Shown: positions 49,943-58,322, numbered from the stretch's first letter. The stretch: 64,000 nucleotides of DNA from UBA1163 sp049513055 (GCA_049513055.1 JBEKWN010000001.1:37641-101640), one strand, 5' to 3'. Translations and numbers: made by a program. The notes: generated by a model from the letters alone, not told the origin.

Positions 49943-49972
49943 CTGATAACATTAAATAATCAGAATTATCAG
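49943..49972. promoter_or_regulatory. Dyad in the leader of the AbrB-hgcA-hgcB operon
   Basis: CTGATAA and TTATCAG arms with 16 A/T-rich bases between them, just after the predicted transcription start. AbrB-type proteins often bind such A/T-rich dyads, so self-regulation is possible. Confidence 0.35.
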
Positions 49973-49981
49973 TTACTGCTG

Positions 49982-50010
49982 ATATTAAACGAACAAAAAA
50001 CATTTGTCAA
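49982..50010 (-). promoter_or_regulatory. Sigma-70 promoter of the AbrB-hgcA-hgcB operon
   Basis: TTGACA (50010-50005) and TAATAT (49987-49982) on the minus strand, 17 bases apart; the start would be near 49975. Confidence 0.7.
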
Positions 50011-50060
50011 GTACTTAATCATAAATTTTTGTAGTGGAGAATATTGAGGGGGGGGGTTAT

Positions 50061-50088
50061 TCCCCCTGCATCATGTGGGGTGCAGGGG
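50061..50088. repeat. C/G-rich hairpin after the E2 gene
   Basis: CCCCCTGCA and TGCAGGGGG with a 10-base loop, 20 bases after the E2 stop. No T-run, so a weak terminator at best. A run of ten G lies next to it. Confidence 0.45.
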
Positions 50089-50108
50089 GGATGCATGACC
50101 ATGAAACT

Positions 50109-51365
50109 TCAGGTCTCTAACAGAATAAGGTCGGGGTCTTCGAGGTGGGCGATAACCGTGTTGAGAAATCGGGCTCCCTCTCCACCATCCACTACCCGAT
50201 GGTCAAAAGAGAGGGCCAGGCTGAGTATTTTTCGAACCACTACTTTTCCATTTTTCACTACGGGTGTGTCTTTAATTTTTCCGACACCCAGAATCGCCAC
50301 TTCGGGGTAGTTAATGATCGGAGTGGCATATATTCCTCCTAATGCCCCGTAGTTGGAGATGGTAAAGGTTCCCCCTTTCAAGTCAGCCAGGTCGATGGTC
50401 CGGTCCCGTGCCTCCTGCGCCAACTTTGTTAATTCTTCCGCTATCTGGAAGATAGACTTCTCCTTCGCATTTTTCACCACAGGAACCATCAGGCCTTCGG
50501 GAGTATCGGTGGCGACCCCAATGTTAAAATACTTTTTCAGGATGATCTCTTCATTTTCATCATCCAGCGAGGCATTGAGATAGGGATGTTCACTGAGACC
50601 GGCGAGCACAGATTTGATAATAAAAGGCAGGATGGTCAATTTGATCCCTTTCTTCTCGGCTGCCTTTTTCTCTTTCTCCCTGATCTTCCACAATTCCGTG
50701 ACATCAGCCTCATCCATAGCCGTTACATGAGGGGCAGTATATTTCGATTTAACCATTGCCTTGGCAATGGAACGCCGAACACCTCGCAGAGGAATACGCT
50801 CGACATAACCGTATAGGTCATATTTTTTAACCTTCACGGGTTTCTTCATTTCTTCGACAGGCTTCTCTTTGCCTTCTGCAAGCTGTCTCAAATCCTTTTC
50901 TAAAACCCTTCCTTCAGGCCCCGTACCCTGCACTTTGTTAATATCAACGCCCAACTCTTTTGCCAAAACCCGAACAGCGGGTGTTGCCAGAGCATGTTCA
51001 CTGACCAGAACTGTCTTAGCAGGTTCAGCCTTTGCTGCGACTGCAGGGACTTCTTCGGGTGCCTCTTCCAGTTCACCTACGACACCCACTGACTTAGGTT
51101 TTGGAGGTGGAGCGGCCAATGCTTCTCCCTTCTCCCCGATCACTACAATCACCTGACCAACTTTTACAATCTCCTTCTCTTTAGCCAGTATCTTTAGAAT
51201 CACTCCGGTCTTTGGAGAAGGAATCTCTGCAAGAGCCTTATCGGTCTCAACCTCAACGAGAGGTTGTCCCTCCTTTACCTCATCTCCTTCTTTGACCAAC
51301 CAGCGAACAATCTCGCCTTCTGTCAAACCTTCTCCGATATCAGGAAATTTAAATTCGTAAGCCAT
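50109..51365 (-). CDS. 2-oxoacid dehydrogenase E2 (lipoyl acyltransferase)
   Basis: 418-residue E2 subunit with one lipoyl domain (VEVETDKALAEIPSPKTG, modified Lys in the DKA motif), a peripheral subunit-binding domain (TPAVRVLAKELGVDINKVQG) and the acyltransferase core ending ALSFDHRVVDGGEGARFL, with the catalytic His-Asp. It joins the E1 alpha and beta subunits in an operon for a pyruvate, acetoin or branched-chain 2-oxoacid complex. No E3 gene is adjacent. The substrate cannot be told from sequence alone. Confidence 0.92.
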   Translation of the reverse strand: MAYEFKFPDIGEGLTEGEIVRWLVKEGDEVKEGQPLVEVETDKALAEIPSPKTGVILKILAKEKEIVKVGQVIVVIGEKGEALAAPPPKPKSVGVVGELEEAPEEVPAVAAKAEPAKTVLVSEHALATPAVRVLAKELGVDINKVQGTGPEGRVLEKDLRQLAEGKEKPVEEMKKPVKVKKYDLYGYVERIPLRGVRRSIAKAMVKSKYTAPHVTAMDEADVTELWKIREKEKKAAEKKGIKLTILPFIIKSVLAGLSEHPYLNASLDDENEEIILKKYFNIGVATDTPEGLMVPVVKNAKEKSIFQIAEELTKLAQEARDRTIDLADLKGGTFTISNYGALGGIYATPIINYPEVAILGVGKIKDTPVVKNGKVVVRKILSLALSFDHRVVDGGEGARFLNTVIAHLEDPDLILLET

Positions 51366-51390
51366 AAAGTCCTCCGTCGAAGAACTCTTG

Positions 51391-51509
51391 TTGGAATATT
51401 GGAATGGTGAAATATTGGAATAATGGGAGGATAAATTTATATGAAAGTAAAAACAAGATCAGCTTTTTCATTTTTGAACCCCCTCATTCCATTATTCCAG
51501 TATTCCATT
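51391..51509. repeat. TATTCCA-type repeats between E2 and E1 beta
   Basis: Two arms of GGAATATTGG and ATTCCATTATTCC units, inverted with respect to each other around an A/T-rich centre. The same repeat type encodes part of the NHL protein at 16916-17902. Confidence 0.6.
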
Positions 51510-52486
51510 CAGAAGCTCATCACCTTCTTCACTGCCATCACAATCCGTTTAGGATTGGGAAGATAATAATGCTCAGATTTCATCAGGGGAACAGGGATAT
51601 CAAACCCTGTCACCCTCTCAATGGGCGCTTGAAGGGAAAGAAGAGCCTTTTCGTTGATAAGGGCAATAATCTCAGCGCCCAGGCCACAGGTCTTGGGCGC
51701 CTCGTGAACAATAACTCCTCTTCCTGTCTTTCGAATCGAGGTGACAATGGCCTCGACATCCATGGGTGAGATGGTTCTGAGATCAATAATTTCTGCTTCA
51801 ATTTTATCCCCCTTCAACTGCTCCGCAGCATTCAGCACCTCACGAACCATTGCCCCCCAAGCTACGACGGTCACATCCTTCCCCTCTTGAACCAATCTCG
51901 CCTTTCCAAGAGGAATGGTATATTCTCCTTCTGGAACCTCTTCTCGGATCGCACGATAGATGCGTTTGGGTTCTAAGAAAAGAACAGGGTCTGGGTCACG
52001 GATGGAAGAGAGCAAAAGTCCTTTGGCTTCGTAGGGAGTCGAAGGGATGACAACTTTTATTCCCGGGGTATGAGCTAAAATAGCCTCAGGGCTTTCGGAG
52101 TGATGTTCGGGTGCGTGGATGCCACCTCCATAGGGAACCCTGATGACTAAAGGACAGGTGAACCTTCCTCTTGATCGGTTTCTCATCCGACCGATGTGAT
52201 TGGTGATCTGATCGAGGCAGGGATAGAGAAAACCATCAAATTGAATTTCTGCAACCGGACGAATTCCATAAATAGCCATTCCCAGGGCTGTCCCTACAAT
52301 CCCTGACTCTGCTAAAGGTGTATCAATGACTCGATCAGCGCCAAATTTCTCTTGGAGTCCGTCCGTAACACGAAAGACACCCCCTTCTCTTCCTACATCC
52401 TCACCCAAGACAACCACTCGGTTATTTCTTTCCATCTCCTCTCGAAGAGCAAGATTGATTGCCTCTACCATATTTAGTTTAGCCAT
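51509..52486 (-). CDS. 2-oxoacid dehydrogenase E1 beta subunit
   Basis: 325-residue E1 beta chain of the transketolase family. VVVLGEDVGREGGVFRVTDG, DTPLAESGIVGTALGMAIYG, VIRVPYGGGIHAPEHHSESP and VVHEAPKTCGLGAEI are all typical, including the His residues near the active site. It pairs with the E1 alpha gene, which is 173 bases upstream across an element of palindromic repeats. Confidence 0.93.
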   Translation of the reverse strand: MAKLNMVEAINLALREEMERNNRVVVLGEDVGREGGVFRVTDGLQEKFGADRVIDTPLAESGIVGTALGMAIYGIRPVAEIQFDGFLYPCLDQITNHIGRMRNRSRGRFTCPLVIRVPYGGGIHAPEHHSESPEAILAHTPGIKVVIPSTPYEAKGLLLSSIRDPDPVLFLEPKRIYRAIREEVPEGEYTIPLGKARLVQEGKDVTVVAWGAMVREVLNAAEQLKGDKIEAEIIDLRTISPMDVEAIVTSIRKTGRGVIVHEAPKTCGLGAEIIALINEKALLSLQAPIERVTGFDIPVPLMKSEHYYLPNPKRIVMAVKKVMSF

Positions 52487-52584
52487 CGCTAATCCTCTCT
52501 TATCTTGTCCTATTTTTTCCTCTCCCCTGGCGGGAGAGGATTAAGGTGAGGGGGAACTAAATCTTCCTCTTCACCCCCACCTCT

Positions 52585-52639
52585 ACCCTGTGGAGTAACG
52601 GAACATACTCCACAGGGCAAGCCCTCCCCCATCAAGGGG
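52585..52639 (-). repeat. 55-base dispersed palindromic element, copy A
   Basis: Identical over 55 bases, in opposite orientation, to 60646-60700. It contains the dyad CCCTGTGGAGTA / TACTCCACAGGG around ACGGAACA. It lies between E1 alpha and E1 beta with further CCTCTCCCC-type palindromes beside it. Confidence 0.7.
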
Positions 52640-52659
52640 GAGGGAAGTATATGGAGTTT

Positions 52660-53733
52660 TCATCCTAAGGTCGATTTTAAATAATCCAATTGTTCTTTTA
52701 ACTGTGGTGTCATCTCCGCATAGACATATTTAAAAATTTCTTCCACTCCCGGTACAGGAACAGCTTCTGCGTCCTTCACCACCTGATCGATCTCCTCCTG
52801 TGCCTCTTCGGTTAATCGCTGTTCAACCTCTTCGCTCCAGAGGCCTTTCTCCTTGAGATAAAGTCTCAACCTGACCATTGGGTCGAGTGGCTTCCATGGC
52901 TCTATTTCCTGATCCTTTCGGTATTTGGTTGGATCGTCTGCAGTGGTGTGAGGTCCAAAACGATAGGTCACTCCTTCAATGAATGCAGGCCCTCCTCCGG
53001 AGCGGGCTTTTTCCACTGCCTCCTTCGTCGCCTCAAAGACGGCAAAGAGATCATTACCATCTACTTGAATCCCATCGAATCCATAGGCAATCGCCTTCTG
53101 AGCAATCGTCCCTGAGGCAGTCTGCATTTTTCTCGGAACTGAAATGGCGAATTGATTGTTTTGACAGAAGAAGATGGTCGGGGTTTTGAAGACACCCGCG
53201 AAGTTCATCGCTTCATGGAAATCGCCTTTGGAGGTTGCACCGTCTCCGAAGTAGGCAATGGTGACGATCTTATCGCCCTTGAGCTTCCCTGCCCAGCCCA
53301 CTCCTACAGCATGAAGGGGATGAGTGCCCACAGGGACTGAGACAGGCAGGACATTGATTCCTTCCGGAGCCCGGCTTCCCTCTTCATTTCCCATCCAGTA
53401 AAGAAAGACGGCTTTCAGCGAAATCCCCATCATCAAAGCCGCTCCCAGTTCTCTAAAAGCAGGAAAGACCCAATCCCCTTTTTGAAGCACAAAGGCACTC
53501 CCGACCTGGCAAGCCTCCTGACCCCAAAGGGGTGCATAAGTTCCCATCCGACCTTGCCTTTGAAGCATCAACGCCCTCTGATCCGCCATTCGGATGAAAA
53601 GCATTTTTTGATAAAGATTAAATGTCTCCTGGTCACTGAGTGGGGGCTTTGCATCTGGCAAAAGCGTTCCATCAGGTTTAAGAATCTGAAACATCTTCCC
53701 CTTGAGTGGATGGTAATCCTCCATCAAGCTCAT
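52660..53733 (-). CDS. 2-oxoacid dehydrogenase E1 alpha subunit
   Basis: 357-residue thiamine-diphosphate-binding E1 alpha chain. The ThDP motif is GDGATSKGDFHEAMNFAGVF followed by CQNNQFAIS; also PLWGQEACQVGSA and RFGPHTTADDPTKYR. ATG 53733 follows AAGGAG at five bases; twelve more in-frame codons upstream do not carry family sequence. The enzyme decarboxylates a 2-oxoacid and passes the acyl group to the E2 lipoyl arm. Confidence 0.93.
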   Translation of the reverse strand: MSLMEDYHPLKGKMFQILKPDGTLLPDAKPPLSDQETFNLYQKMLFIRMADQRALMLQRQGRMGTYAPLWGQEACQVGSAFVLQKGDWVFPAFRELGAALMMGISLKAVFLYWMGNEEGSRAPEGINVLPVSVPVGTHPLHAVGVGWAGKLKGDKIVTIAYFGDGATSKGDFHEAMNFAGVFKTPTIFFCQNNQFAISVPRKMQTASGTIAQKAIAYGFDGIQVDGNDLFAVFEATKEAVEKARSGGGPAFIEGVTYRFGPHTTADDPTKYRKDQEIEPWKPLDPMVRLRLYLKEKGLWSEEVEQRLTEEAQEEIDQVVKDAEAVPVPGVEEIFKYVYAEMTPQLKEQLDYLKSTLG

Positions 53734-53813
53734 AGCATCTCCTTCTAAAGTTTTTAGTTTCAAGTTCAAGGCTTTTTAACTTGACACTTTAAACTTGCGA
53801 CCTAAAACTTTCT

Positions 53814-54086
53814 CTATTCAAGTGCCCACTTCTTCAATCGGTCGTAGTCGGCTGAGCCACAGATCCACTTTCCCGTCTTCTTATTGAAGAAAAACGGGAC
53901 TCCACCGCAATAACCTTTATCGTACTCCTTCATCAGTTTGGCATTGGCTTCGTTGTGCCATATTTCGAGTCGCGCTATGTTTACACCTTCTTCATCCTCT
54001 AACCTCTCCACGAGAGGATCCATTTTATGGCAGTGGGGTCACTCTGATCCGGTGAATTCTAAAAGATAAAATTCTTCTTTTGTCAT
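53814..54086 (-). CDS. Thioredoxin-like selenoprotein candidate (UPHC redox motif)
   Basis: Reading TGA as selenocysteine gives a 90-residue thioredoxin-fold protein: MTKEEFYLLEFTGSE, then TGA, then PHCHKMDPLVERLEDEEG, and later YCGGVPFFFNKKTGKW with the cis-Pro. The TGA at 54039-54041 lies exactly where the first redox Cys of a CPHC motif belongs, giving U-P-H-C (residues 16-19). GGAG lies eight bases before the ATG at 54086. Without read-through only 69 residues remain, starting inside the active-site helix with no ribosome-binding site. A hairpin with a GUG loop follows UGA at 22-24 bases. The protein is likely a small cytoplasmic thiol-redox enzyme. Its gene lies between E1 alpha and the UbiA-type gene. 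Confidence 0.8.
54003..54017 (-). promoter_or_regulatory. SECIS-like hairpin of the thioredoxin-like gene
   Basis: mRNA CCUCUC-GUG-GAGAGG, a perfect 6-bp stem with G and U in the loop, 24 bases from UGA. A small CCAU-AAA-AUGG hairpin comes before it, the same arrangement as in hgcA. Confidence 0.5.
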
Positions 54087-54100
54087 GCTATTTTCTCCTT

Positions 54101-55153
54101 TCATGTTTGGATGATTGCTTCTTCAACCTTCTCTCTCTTCCGTGAGGACACTGCCTTTCCGATCAGCCTGGCGATGGGAATGTAAAGAACGATTAAGACG
54201 ATCAACGGTAGGAAGGAGGGAATCAGCGCATCTGATTTAAACCCTTCGATAAAGTATGCGAGAATGAGTAAGATGGCTGTAAAATTATGGGTACAGATCA
54301 TTCCCAGATTGGCAGGGGCCATCTTGATTGGTTCCTGATAAAAAGCTTTTAAAATGGAAATGGTCTTGTAAGCAATCGGAAGGGTCAGCAAAGAGATCAA
54401 TCCCAGAACAGGAATTCTTCCCAAGATCACTCCCGTCACAATCGCCCCATAAGCTGAAAAGAGGCTCAGGATAAATAGCCAGACTCCTGCCTCCCTGCCG
54501 AAGCGAACCACTAAGTTCAGTTTCCCTCCTTTTCGGTCTTCAAAATAATCAGGGATCTCATTAATAGTGATCATTGAAAAGAGCATGATCCCAAAAGGAA
54601 GGGTCCCCCAGAAAGCCTCCCAGGAAATTCTTTGAACTTGGACATAATAAGCTCCAATACCGATGCCTGGTCCAAAACAGAGAAGCTGCGCCATTTCCCC
54701 CAGACCTCGATACCCAAATCGGATGGGTGGCGCGGTGTAAAAATAGGCACAGAAAAAACCAATGGCCAAAAGAAGAAGGATAAAAGTTCCTCTCATTGCA
54801 CCCAGAAAAACACCAATGCCAATAGCAATAATGTAGAAGGTGACAAAAACATCTCGCATCCTCTGAGGTTGAATCAGACCTGAGGAAAGGAGTCCACTTC
54901 CACCGGTATAGGGGTTTTTCCCATCGGTGGCAAAGACATCCACCAGATGGCGGAAGTCATAATAGTCATCCGTCATATTCAGAGCCATATGATTGAGGAG
55001 AAGGCCCAGGATCACCAAAAGGAAATATCCTGGGAGAAATCTTCCATCGGTGGTCCAGGCAATCATCCCACCCAGTATCCCTGGCATGAAACTGGCTGAG
55101 GTGAAATGAAACCGGAAGGCCTTCCACCAGACTTCCAAACGCCCCACGCCCAT
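54101..55153 (-). CDS. UbiA/MenA-type prenyltransferase
   Basis: 350-residue membrane protein with eight to nine helices. The first prenyl-diphosphate motif is NMTDDYYDFRHLVD, then YTGGSGLLSSGLI, and the second Asp-rich loop is IPDYFEDRKGGKLNLVVRFG. This is the UbiA superfamily, closest by motif to MenA, which prenylates 1,4-dihydroxy-2-naphthoate in menaquinone synthesis. Other UbiA members make haem O or chlorophyll tails. The start is just after the DoxX stop (TAAAATG). Confidence 0.82.
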   Translation of the reverse strand: MGVGRLEVWWKAFRFHFTSASFMPGILGGMIAWTTDGRFLPGYFLLVILGLLLNHMALNMTDDYYDFRHLVDVFATDGKNPYTGGSGLLSSGLIQPQRMRDVFVTFYIIAIGIGVFLGAMRGTFILLLLAIGFFCAYFYTAPPIRFGYRGLGEMAQLLCFGPGIGIGAYYVQVQRISWEAFWGTLPFGIMLFSMITINEIPDYFEDRKGGKLNLVVRFGREAGVWLFILSLFSAYGAIVTGVILGRIPVLGLISLLTLPIAYKTISILKAFYQEPIKMAPANLGMICTHNFTAILLILAYFIEGFKSDALIPSFLPLIVLIVLYIPIARLIGKAVSSRKREKVEEAIIQT

Positions 55154-55154
55154 T

Positions 55155-55556
55155 TTATTTTTTCTTCCCCCTTAAAAGGTAATCCAAACTGAATCGGCCC
55201 GCTCCCGCAGCGAGGAGGATGAAACATCCCCCAAACATGCTCACATTCTTTATAAAGTGAATCTTTTGCATCGGATCAACAAAATTTGTATGGAAGATGA
55301 GAGTCGTGGGGATTAAGAAGATGAGAAGTAAAAGAGCTCCAAATCGGGTGAAGCACCCCAATATGACCGTGAGGCTTCCAACCAATTCAAAAAAGATGGC
55401 GCCGACAAGGAGGTAATTGGCATAAGGCATGCCATGACCGGCCATGTACTTTGCCGTTCCTTCGAAATTCCCGATCTTTCCGATCCCTGAATTGAGAAAA
55501 ATTAATACGAGAAGAATTCTTCCGATCAACATAGCAAAAGCCTTTAACCATTCCAT
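55155..55556 (-). CDS. DoxX-family membrane protein
   Basis: 133-residue DoxX-type protein with four membrane helices (RILLVLIFLNSGIGKIGNFE, ILLVGAIFFELVGSLTVILG, LLLLIFLIPTTLIFH and a last helix ILLAAGAGRFSLD). Members are linked to quinone or sulfur redox, but the biochemical role here is unknown. AAGGAGGT precedes the ATG. It lies directly upstream of the UbiA-type gene, consistent with a shared role in quinone metabolism. Confidence 0.8.
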   Translation of the reverse strand: MEWLKAFAMLIGRILLVLIFLNSGIGKIGNFEGTAKYMAGHGMPYANYLLVGAIFFELVGSLTVILGCFTRFGALLLLIFLIPTTLIFHTNFVDPMQKIHFIKNVSMFGGCFILLAAGAGRFSLDYLLRGKKK

Positions 55557-55632
55557 TTACTAACCTCCTTTAAAAACGTTTTCCGCGTCCCTGCCTACCG
55601 CCAGGCAGGCGTGACGCGCGTCCGCAAACCAA

Positions 55633-56127
55633 TTAAAATAGTTTTAAATCTTTGTATCTCTTCACATGCTCGACCAGTCCGCCATCGCTGAGAATCCTCT
55701 TCATCACCGGTGGAAGCGCAGTGAACGCGATGGTTTCATTTCTTGTATGGTTAATAATCTTCCCTTCGTCAACGAAGAGTTCTATGACATCTTCCTCCCT
55801 GAACTTCTTTGTATCACAGATGATGGCCGGCAGGCCATTATTAAAACAGTTTCGATAAAAAATCCGAGCAAAACTTTCTGCGAGAACCGCCTGAATACCG
55901 TTCATCTTGATCACGATGGCTGCATGCTCCCGGCTGGAACCCAGGCCAAAATTTTGACCGGCTACGATAAAATCACCTGGGGAGACCATATCAGAAAACC
56001 CGGGTCTCTCATACTCCAGTATATGTTTCGACAATTCAGGTAAATTGGATCGCAGATAGAAATAGCGTCCCGGAATGATATGGTCTGTGCTGATGGCATC
56101 GCCAAACTTCCACACCTTCCCTTCCAT
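55633..56127 (-). CDS. leuD: Isopropylmalate dehydratase-type small subunit
   Basis: 164-residue swivel domain of an aconitase-type hydro-lyase. Typical residues are FGDAISTDHIIPGRY, GDFIVAGQNFGLGSSREHAA and IFYRNCFNNGLPAI. The ATG at 56127 is chosen from GGAGGAG directly upstream; the open frame continues 5' into the large-subunit gene. It completes the active site with the large subunit. No leuA or leuB gene is in the window, so the pair might be isopropylmalate, homoaconitate or methylmalate hydro-lyase. Confidence 0.85.
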   Translation of the reverse strand: MEGKVWKFGDAISTDHIIPGRYFYLRSNLPELSKHILEYERPGFSDMVSPGDFIVAGQNFGLGSSREHAAIVIKMNGIQAVLAESFARIFYRNCFNNGLPAIICDTKKFREEDVIELFVDEGKIINHTRNETIAFTALPPVMKRILSDGGLVEHVKRYKDLKLF

Positions 56128-56137
56128 GGACTCCTCC

Positions 56138-57391
56138 TCATAAATATTTTCTCGGGTCGGCAATCTTGCCTTCAATGGCTGTGGCAGCGGCAATAGCCGG
56201 AGACCCAAGATAGATGAATGATTTCGGGCTTCCCATCCTCCCTTTAAAATTTCTGGGCTGGGTAGCCAGGCAAACTTCTCCATCTCCTAAAACGCCTTCA
56301 TGAAGTCCTACACAGGCCCCGCATCCAGGAGGCATTACTATGGCACCCGATTCGATAAGCGTTTCCAGGGCTCCATCTCTCAAAGCTTCCAAATAAACCA
56401 ATCGAGAACCAGGTGTGACAATCATCCGGGTTTTAGGATGAATCTTTTTCCCTTTTAATATCTTGGCTGCAATTTGAAAGTCTTCCAGCCTCCCATTACA
56501 AGAGGTCCCGAGATAGACCTGATCCACGTTGACATCACCGATTTCGTCGATGGTCTTGATATTGTCTACCTGATGGGGACAGGCGATGGTGGGTTTGAGT
56601 TCTTTGGCATTGATCATCACCGTCTTTTCATAAACCGCATCTGGATCGGGAGATAGCTTCCTGAAATCTTGAGGCCTCTCCATTCGATTCAACCAACTCC
56701 GAGTGATTTCATCGGAGGGAAAGAGCCCTACCTTGGCCCCAGCCTCTACAGCCATATTGGCAATCGTCATCCTCCCCGCCATCTTGAGACTTTCAATTGT
56801 GTCTCCTGTAAACTCCAACGCTTTGTATGTCCCCCCGGCCGCACTAATCTTTCCAATCAGATGGAGGATGATATCCTTCCCATAAACACCGATGGGAAGC
56901 TTCCCTTCCACAACGACCCGAATCGTCTCCGGCACCCTTAACCAAATTTTACCAAGTACCATGGCCACTGCAGCATCCGTTGAACCTACCCCAGTGGCAA
57001 AGGCCCCCAAAGCGCCTCCTGTGCAGGTATGGGAATCGGCTCCGATCACCACATCCCCTGGCTTCACCTCCCTTTCCGCCACAACTTGATGAGAGATACC
57101 GTTACCCACATCTGAAACCTGACTTCCGGTCCTCTTAGCAAAATCCCTCATAAAAGTGTGGTCGTTACTCAATTCAAACCTTGGGCTGGGGGCGGCATGG
57201 TCGAAAAAGAAGATGGTTTTCTTGGGATTATAAACCTCCTTAAAGCCCATCTCCTGGATCTTTCTTACGGCTAAAGGGCCTGTTCCATCCTGGGTGTATG
57301 CGAGGTCCACTTTAACCACGGCAATTTCCCCCTGTCGGACCTCTTTCTCCACATGCTCACTCAATATCTTTTCAGCCAATGTCATTCCCAT
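56138..57391 (-). CDS. leuC: Isopropylmalate dehydratase-type large subunit
   Basis: 417-residue [4Fe-4S] hydro-lyase of the archaeal/bacterial short LeuC type. Cluster ligands are Cys in GTSCNGRLEDF and the pair in PPGCGACVG; GADSHTCTGGALGAF is another family mark. It starts with GAGGAATCC before the ATG, and its stop lies ten bases before the small-subunit ATG. The operon is independent of a visible leu pathway. Confidence 0.9.
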   Translation of the reverse strand: MGMTLAEKILSEHVEKEVRQGEIAVVKVDLAYTQDGTGPLAVRKIQEMGFKEVYNPKKTIFFFDHAAPSPRFELSNDHTFMRDFAKRTGSQVSDVGNGISHQVVAEREVKPGDVVIGADSHTCTGGALGAFATGVGSTDAAVAMVLGKIWLRVPETIRVVVEGKLPIGVYGKDIILHLIGKISAAGGTYKALEFTGDTIESLKMAGRMTIANMAVEAGAKVGLFPSDEITRSWLNRMERPQDFRKLSPDPDAVYEKTVMINAKELKPTIACPHQVDNIKTIDEIGDVNVDQVYLGTSCNGRLEDFQIAAKILKGKKIHPKTRMIVTPGSRLVYLEALRDGALETLIESGAIVMPPGCGACVGLHEGVLGDGEVCLATQPRNFKGRMGSPKSFIYLGSPAIAAATAIEGKIADPRKYL

Positions 57392-57479
57392 ATGGATTCC
57401 TCACAACCTCTAAACCAGAGGCTTTCTCTTAAAAGGGTAACTAATTATTTTTATATCATAAATTCCGTTCCCATTCATC

Positions 57480-57508
57480 TTGAATTTTTGAAGCATCATT
57501 ATTATATT
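57480..57508 (+). promoter_or_regulatory. Sigma-70-type promoter of hsp20
   Basis: TTGAAT (57480-57485) and TATATT (57503-57508), 17 bases apart. The leader of about 20 bases contains GAGGAGGT. Confidence 0.5.
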
Positions 57509-57533
57509 TTTTGTAGAGAGAGGAGGTGTTTTT

Positions 57534-57833
57534 ATGAACGACAGAATAAAAGTAATGCCATGCGCCTGCTTTTCTCATGACGATCAAGGAGGACGCCTCA
57601 GAATTGATATGGAACTGCCGGGTGTCGATAAAAAAGATATCTCACTCGAGATGAGAAAAGATAGTTTTTGCGTCTCAGCCCCTCGGGGCGAAGATACAGA
57701 TTATTCGGGCTGCTTTATGTTGGCCCATGAGGTAATGCCTGAAAAGACTGAGGCCAAGTATGAAAGCGGCCTTCTTCGAATCTTCGCCCCCATGAAGGAC
57801 TGGGAGCATAAGGTGAATGTAACGGTTCAATAG
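57534..57833 (+). CDS. Hsp20/alpha-crystallin small heat-shock protein
   Basis: 99-residue small heat-shock protein, short for the family. The crystallin core starts GRLRIDMELPGVDKKDISLEM and ends GLLRIFAPM. The N-terminal arm is very short and holds two Cys (MPCACF); the C-terminal IxI motif is replaced by VNVTV. It has its own promoter and terminator, so it is monocistronic. Confidence 0.82.
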   Translation: MNDRIKVMPCACFSHDDQGGRLRIDMELPGVDKKDISLEMRKDSFCVSAPRGEDTDYSGCFMLAHEVMPEKTEAKYESGLLRIFAPMKDWEHKVNVTVQ

Positions 57834-57858
57834 AAGGGATCAACCCTAAAATTTCTAG

Positions 57859-57889
57859 GCCCTTCCGATTTATTGGAGGGACTTTTTTG
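57859..57889 (+). terminator. Terminator after hsp20
   Basis: CCTTCC and GGAGGG arms (one G-T pair) with an 8-base loop, followed by ACTTTTTTG. Confidence 0.6.
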
Positions 57890-57947
57890 TTTTTGATGCC
57901 CTCTCCTATCCAGAGCTTTATTTGAATGAAAATTTTTGTTGACAACT

Positions 57948-57976
57948 TTGACTGAAAGTGCAAACTTACATACCAT
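57948..57976 (+). promoter_or_regulatory. Possible promoter of the ferredoxin gene
   Basis: TTGACT (57948-57953) and TACCAT (57971-57976), 17 bases apart, in A/T-rich sequence 33 bases before the gene. Confidence 0.4.
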
Positions 57977-58008
57977 ATTTTAGAGAATGAGTTAGAAAGG
58001 AGAAAAAA

Positions 58009-58194
58009 ATGAAGGTCCGTGTTGATAAGGAAACTTGTGTTGGTGACGAGACATGTGTGGACGAATGCCCTGAAGTTTTTGAAATGCAAGGGGATGTGGC
58101 GGTAGCCAAGATGGAGAATGTTCCTAAAGATCTTGAAGAAAAAGTTAAAGGGGCAGCAACATCCTGCCCTGTGGAAGCGATTATCATCGAATAA
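58009..58194 (+). CDS. Single-cluster [4Fe-4S] ferredoxin with Asp at the second ligand position
   Basis: 61-residue ferredoxin. Cys 10, Cys 16, Cys 20 and Cys 53 are present, and Asp 13 replaces the second Cys (CVGDETCVDEC), as in Pyrococcus-type ferredoxins, which readily interconvert 3Fe and 4Fe clusters. The second cluster is absent. AAAGGAG lies just before the ATG. It is a plausible electron carrier for the molybdenum hydroxylase, flavodiiron protein or acyl-CoA enzymes, but no specific partner is shown. Confidence 0.88.
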   Translation: MKVRVDKETCVGDETCVDECPEVFEMQGDVAVAKMENVPKDLEEKVKGAATSCPVEAIIIE

Positions 58195-58322
58195 TAGGTC
58201 TGTTTACTCTGTTATATTTTTTTATCGTCACCAATAGGGTCAATGAAACATAACCCCAAGATTTCTCTTCTTAGAGAAGGATCTTCAAGGAAGAGAATAT
58301 CGGGTTGATGTTGAATACCATT

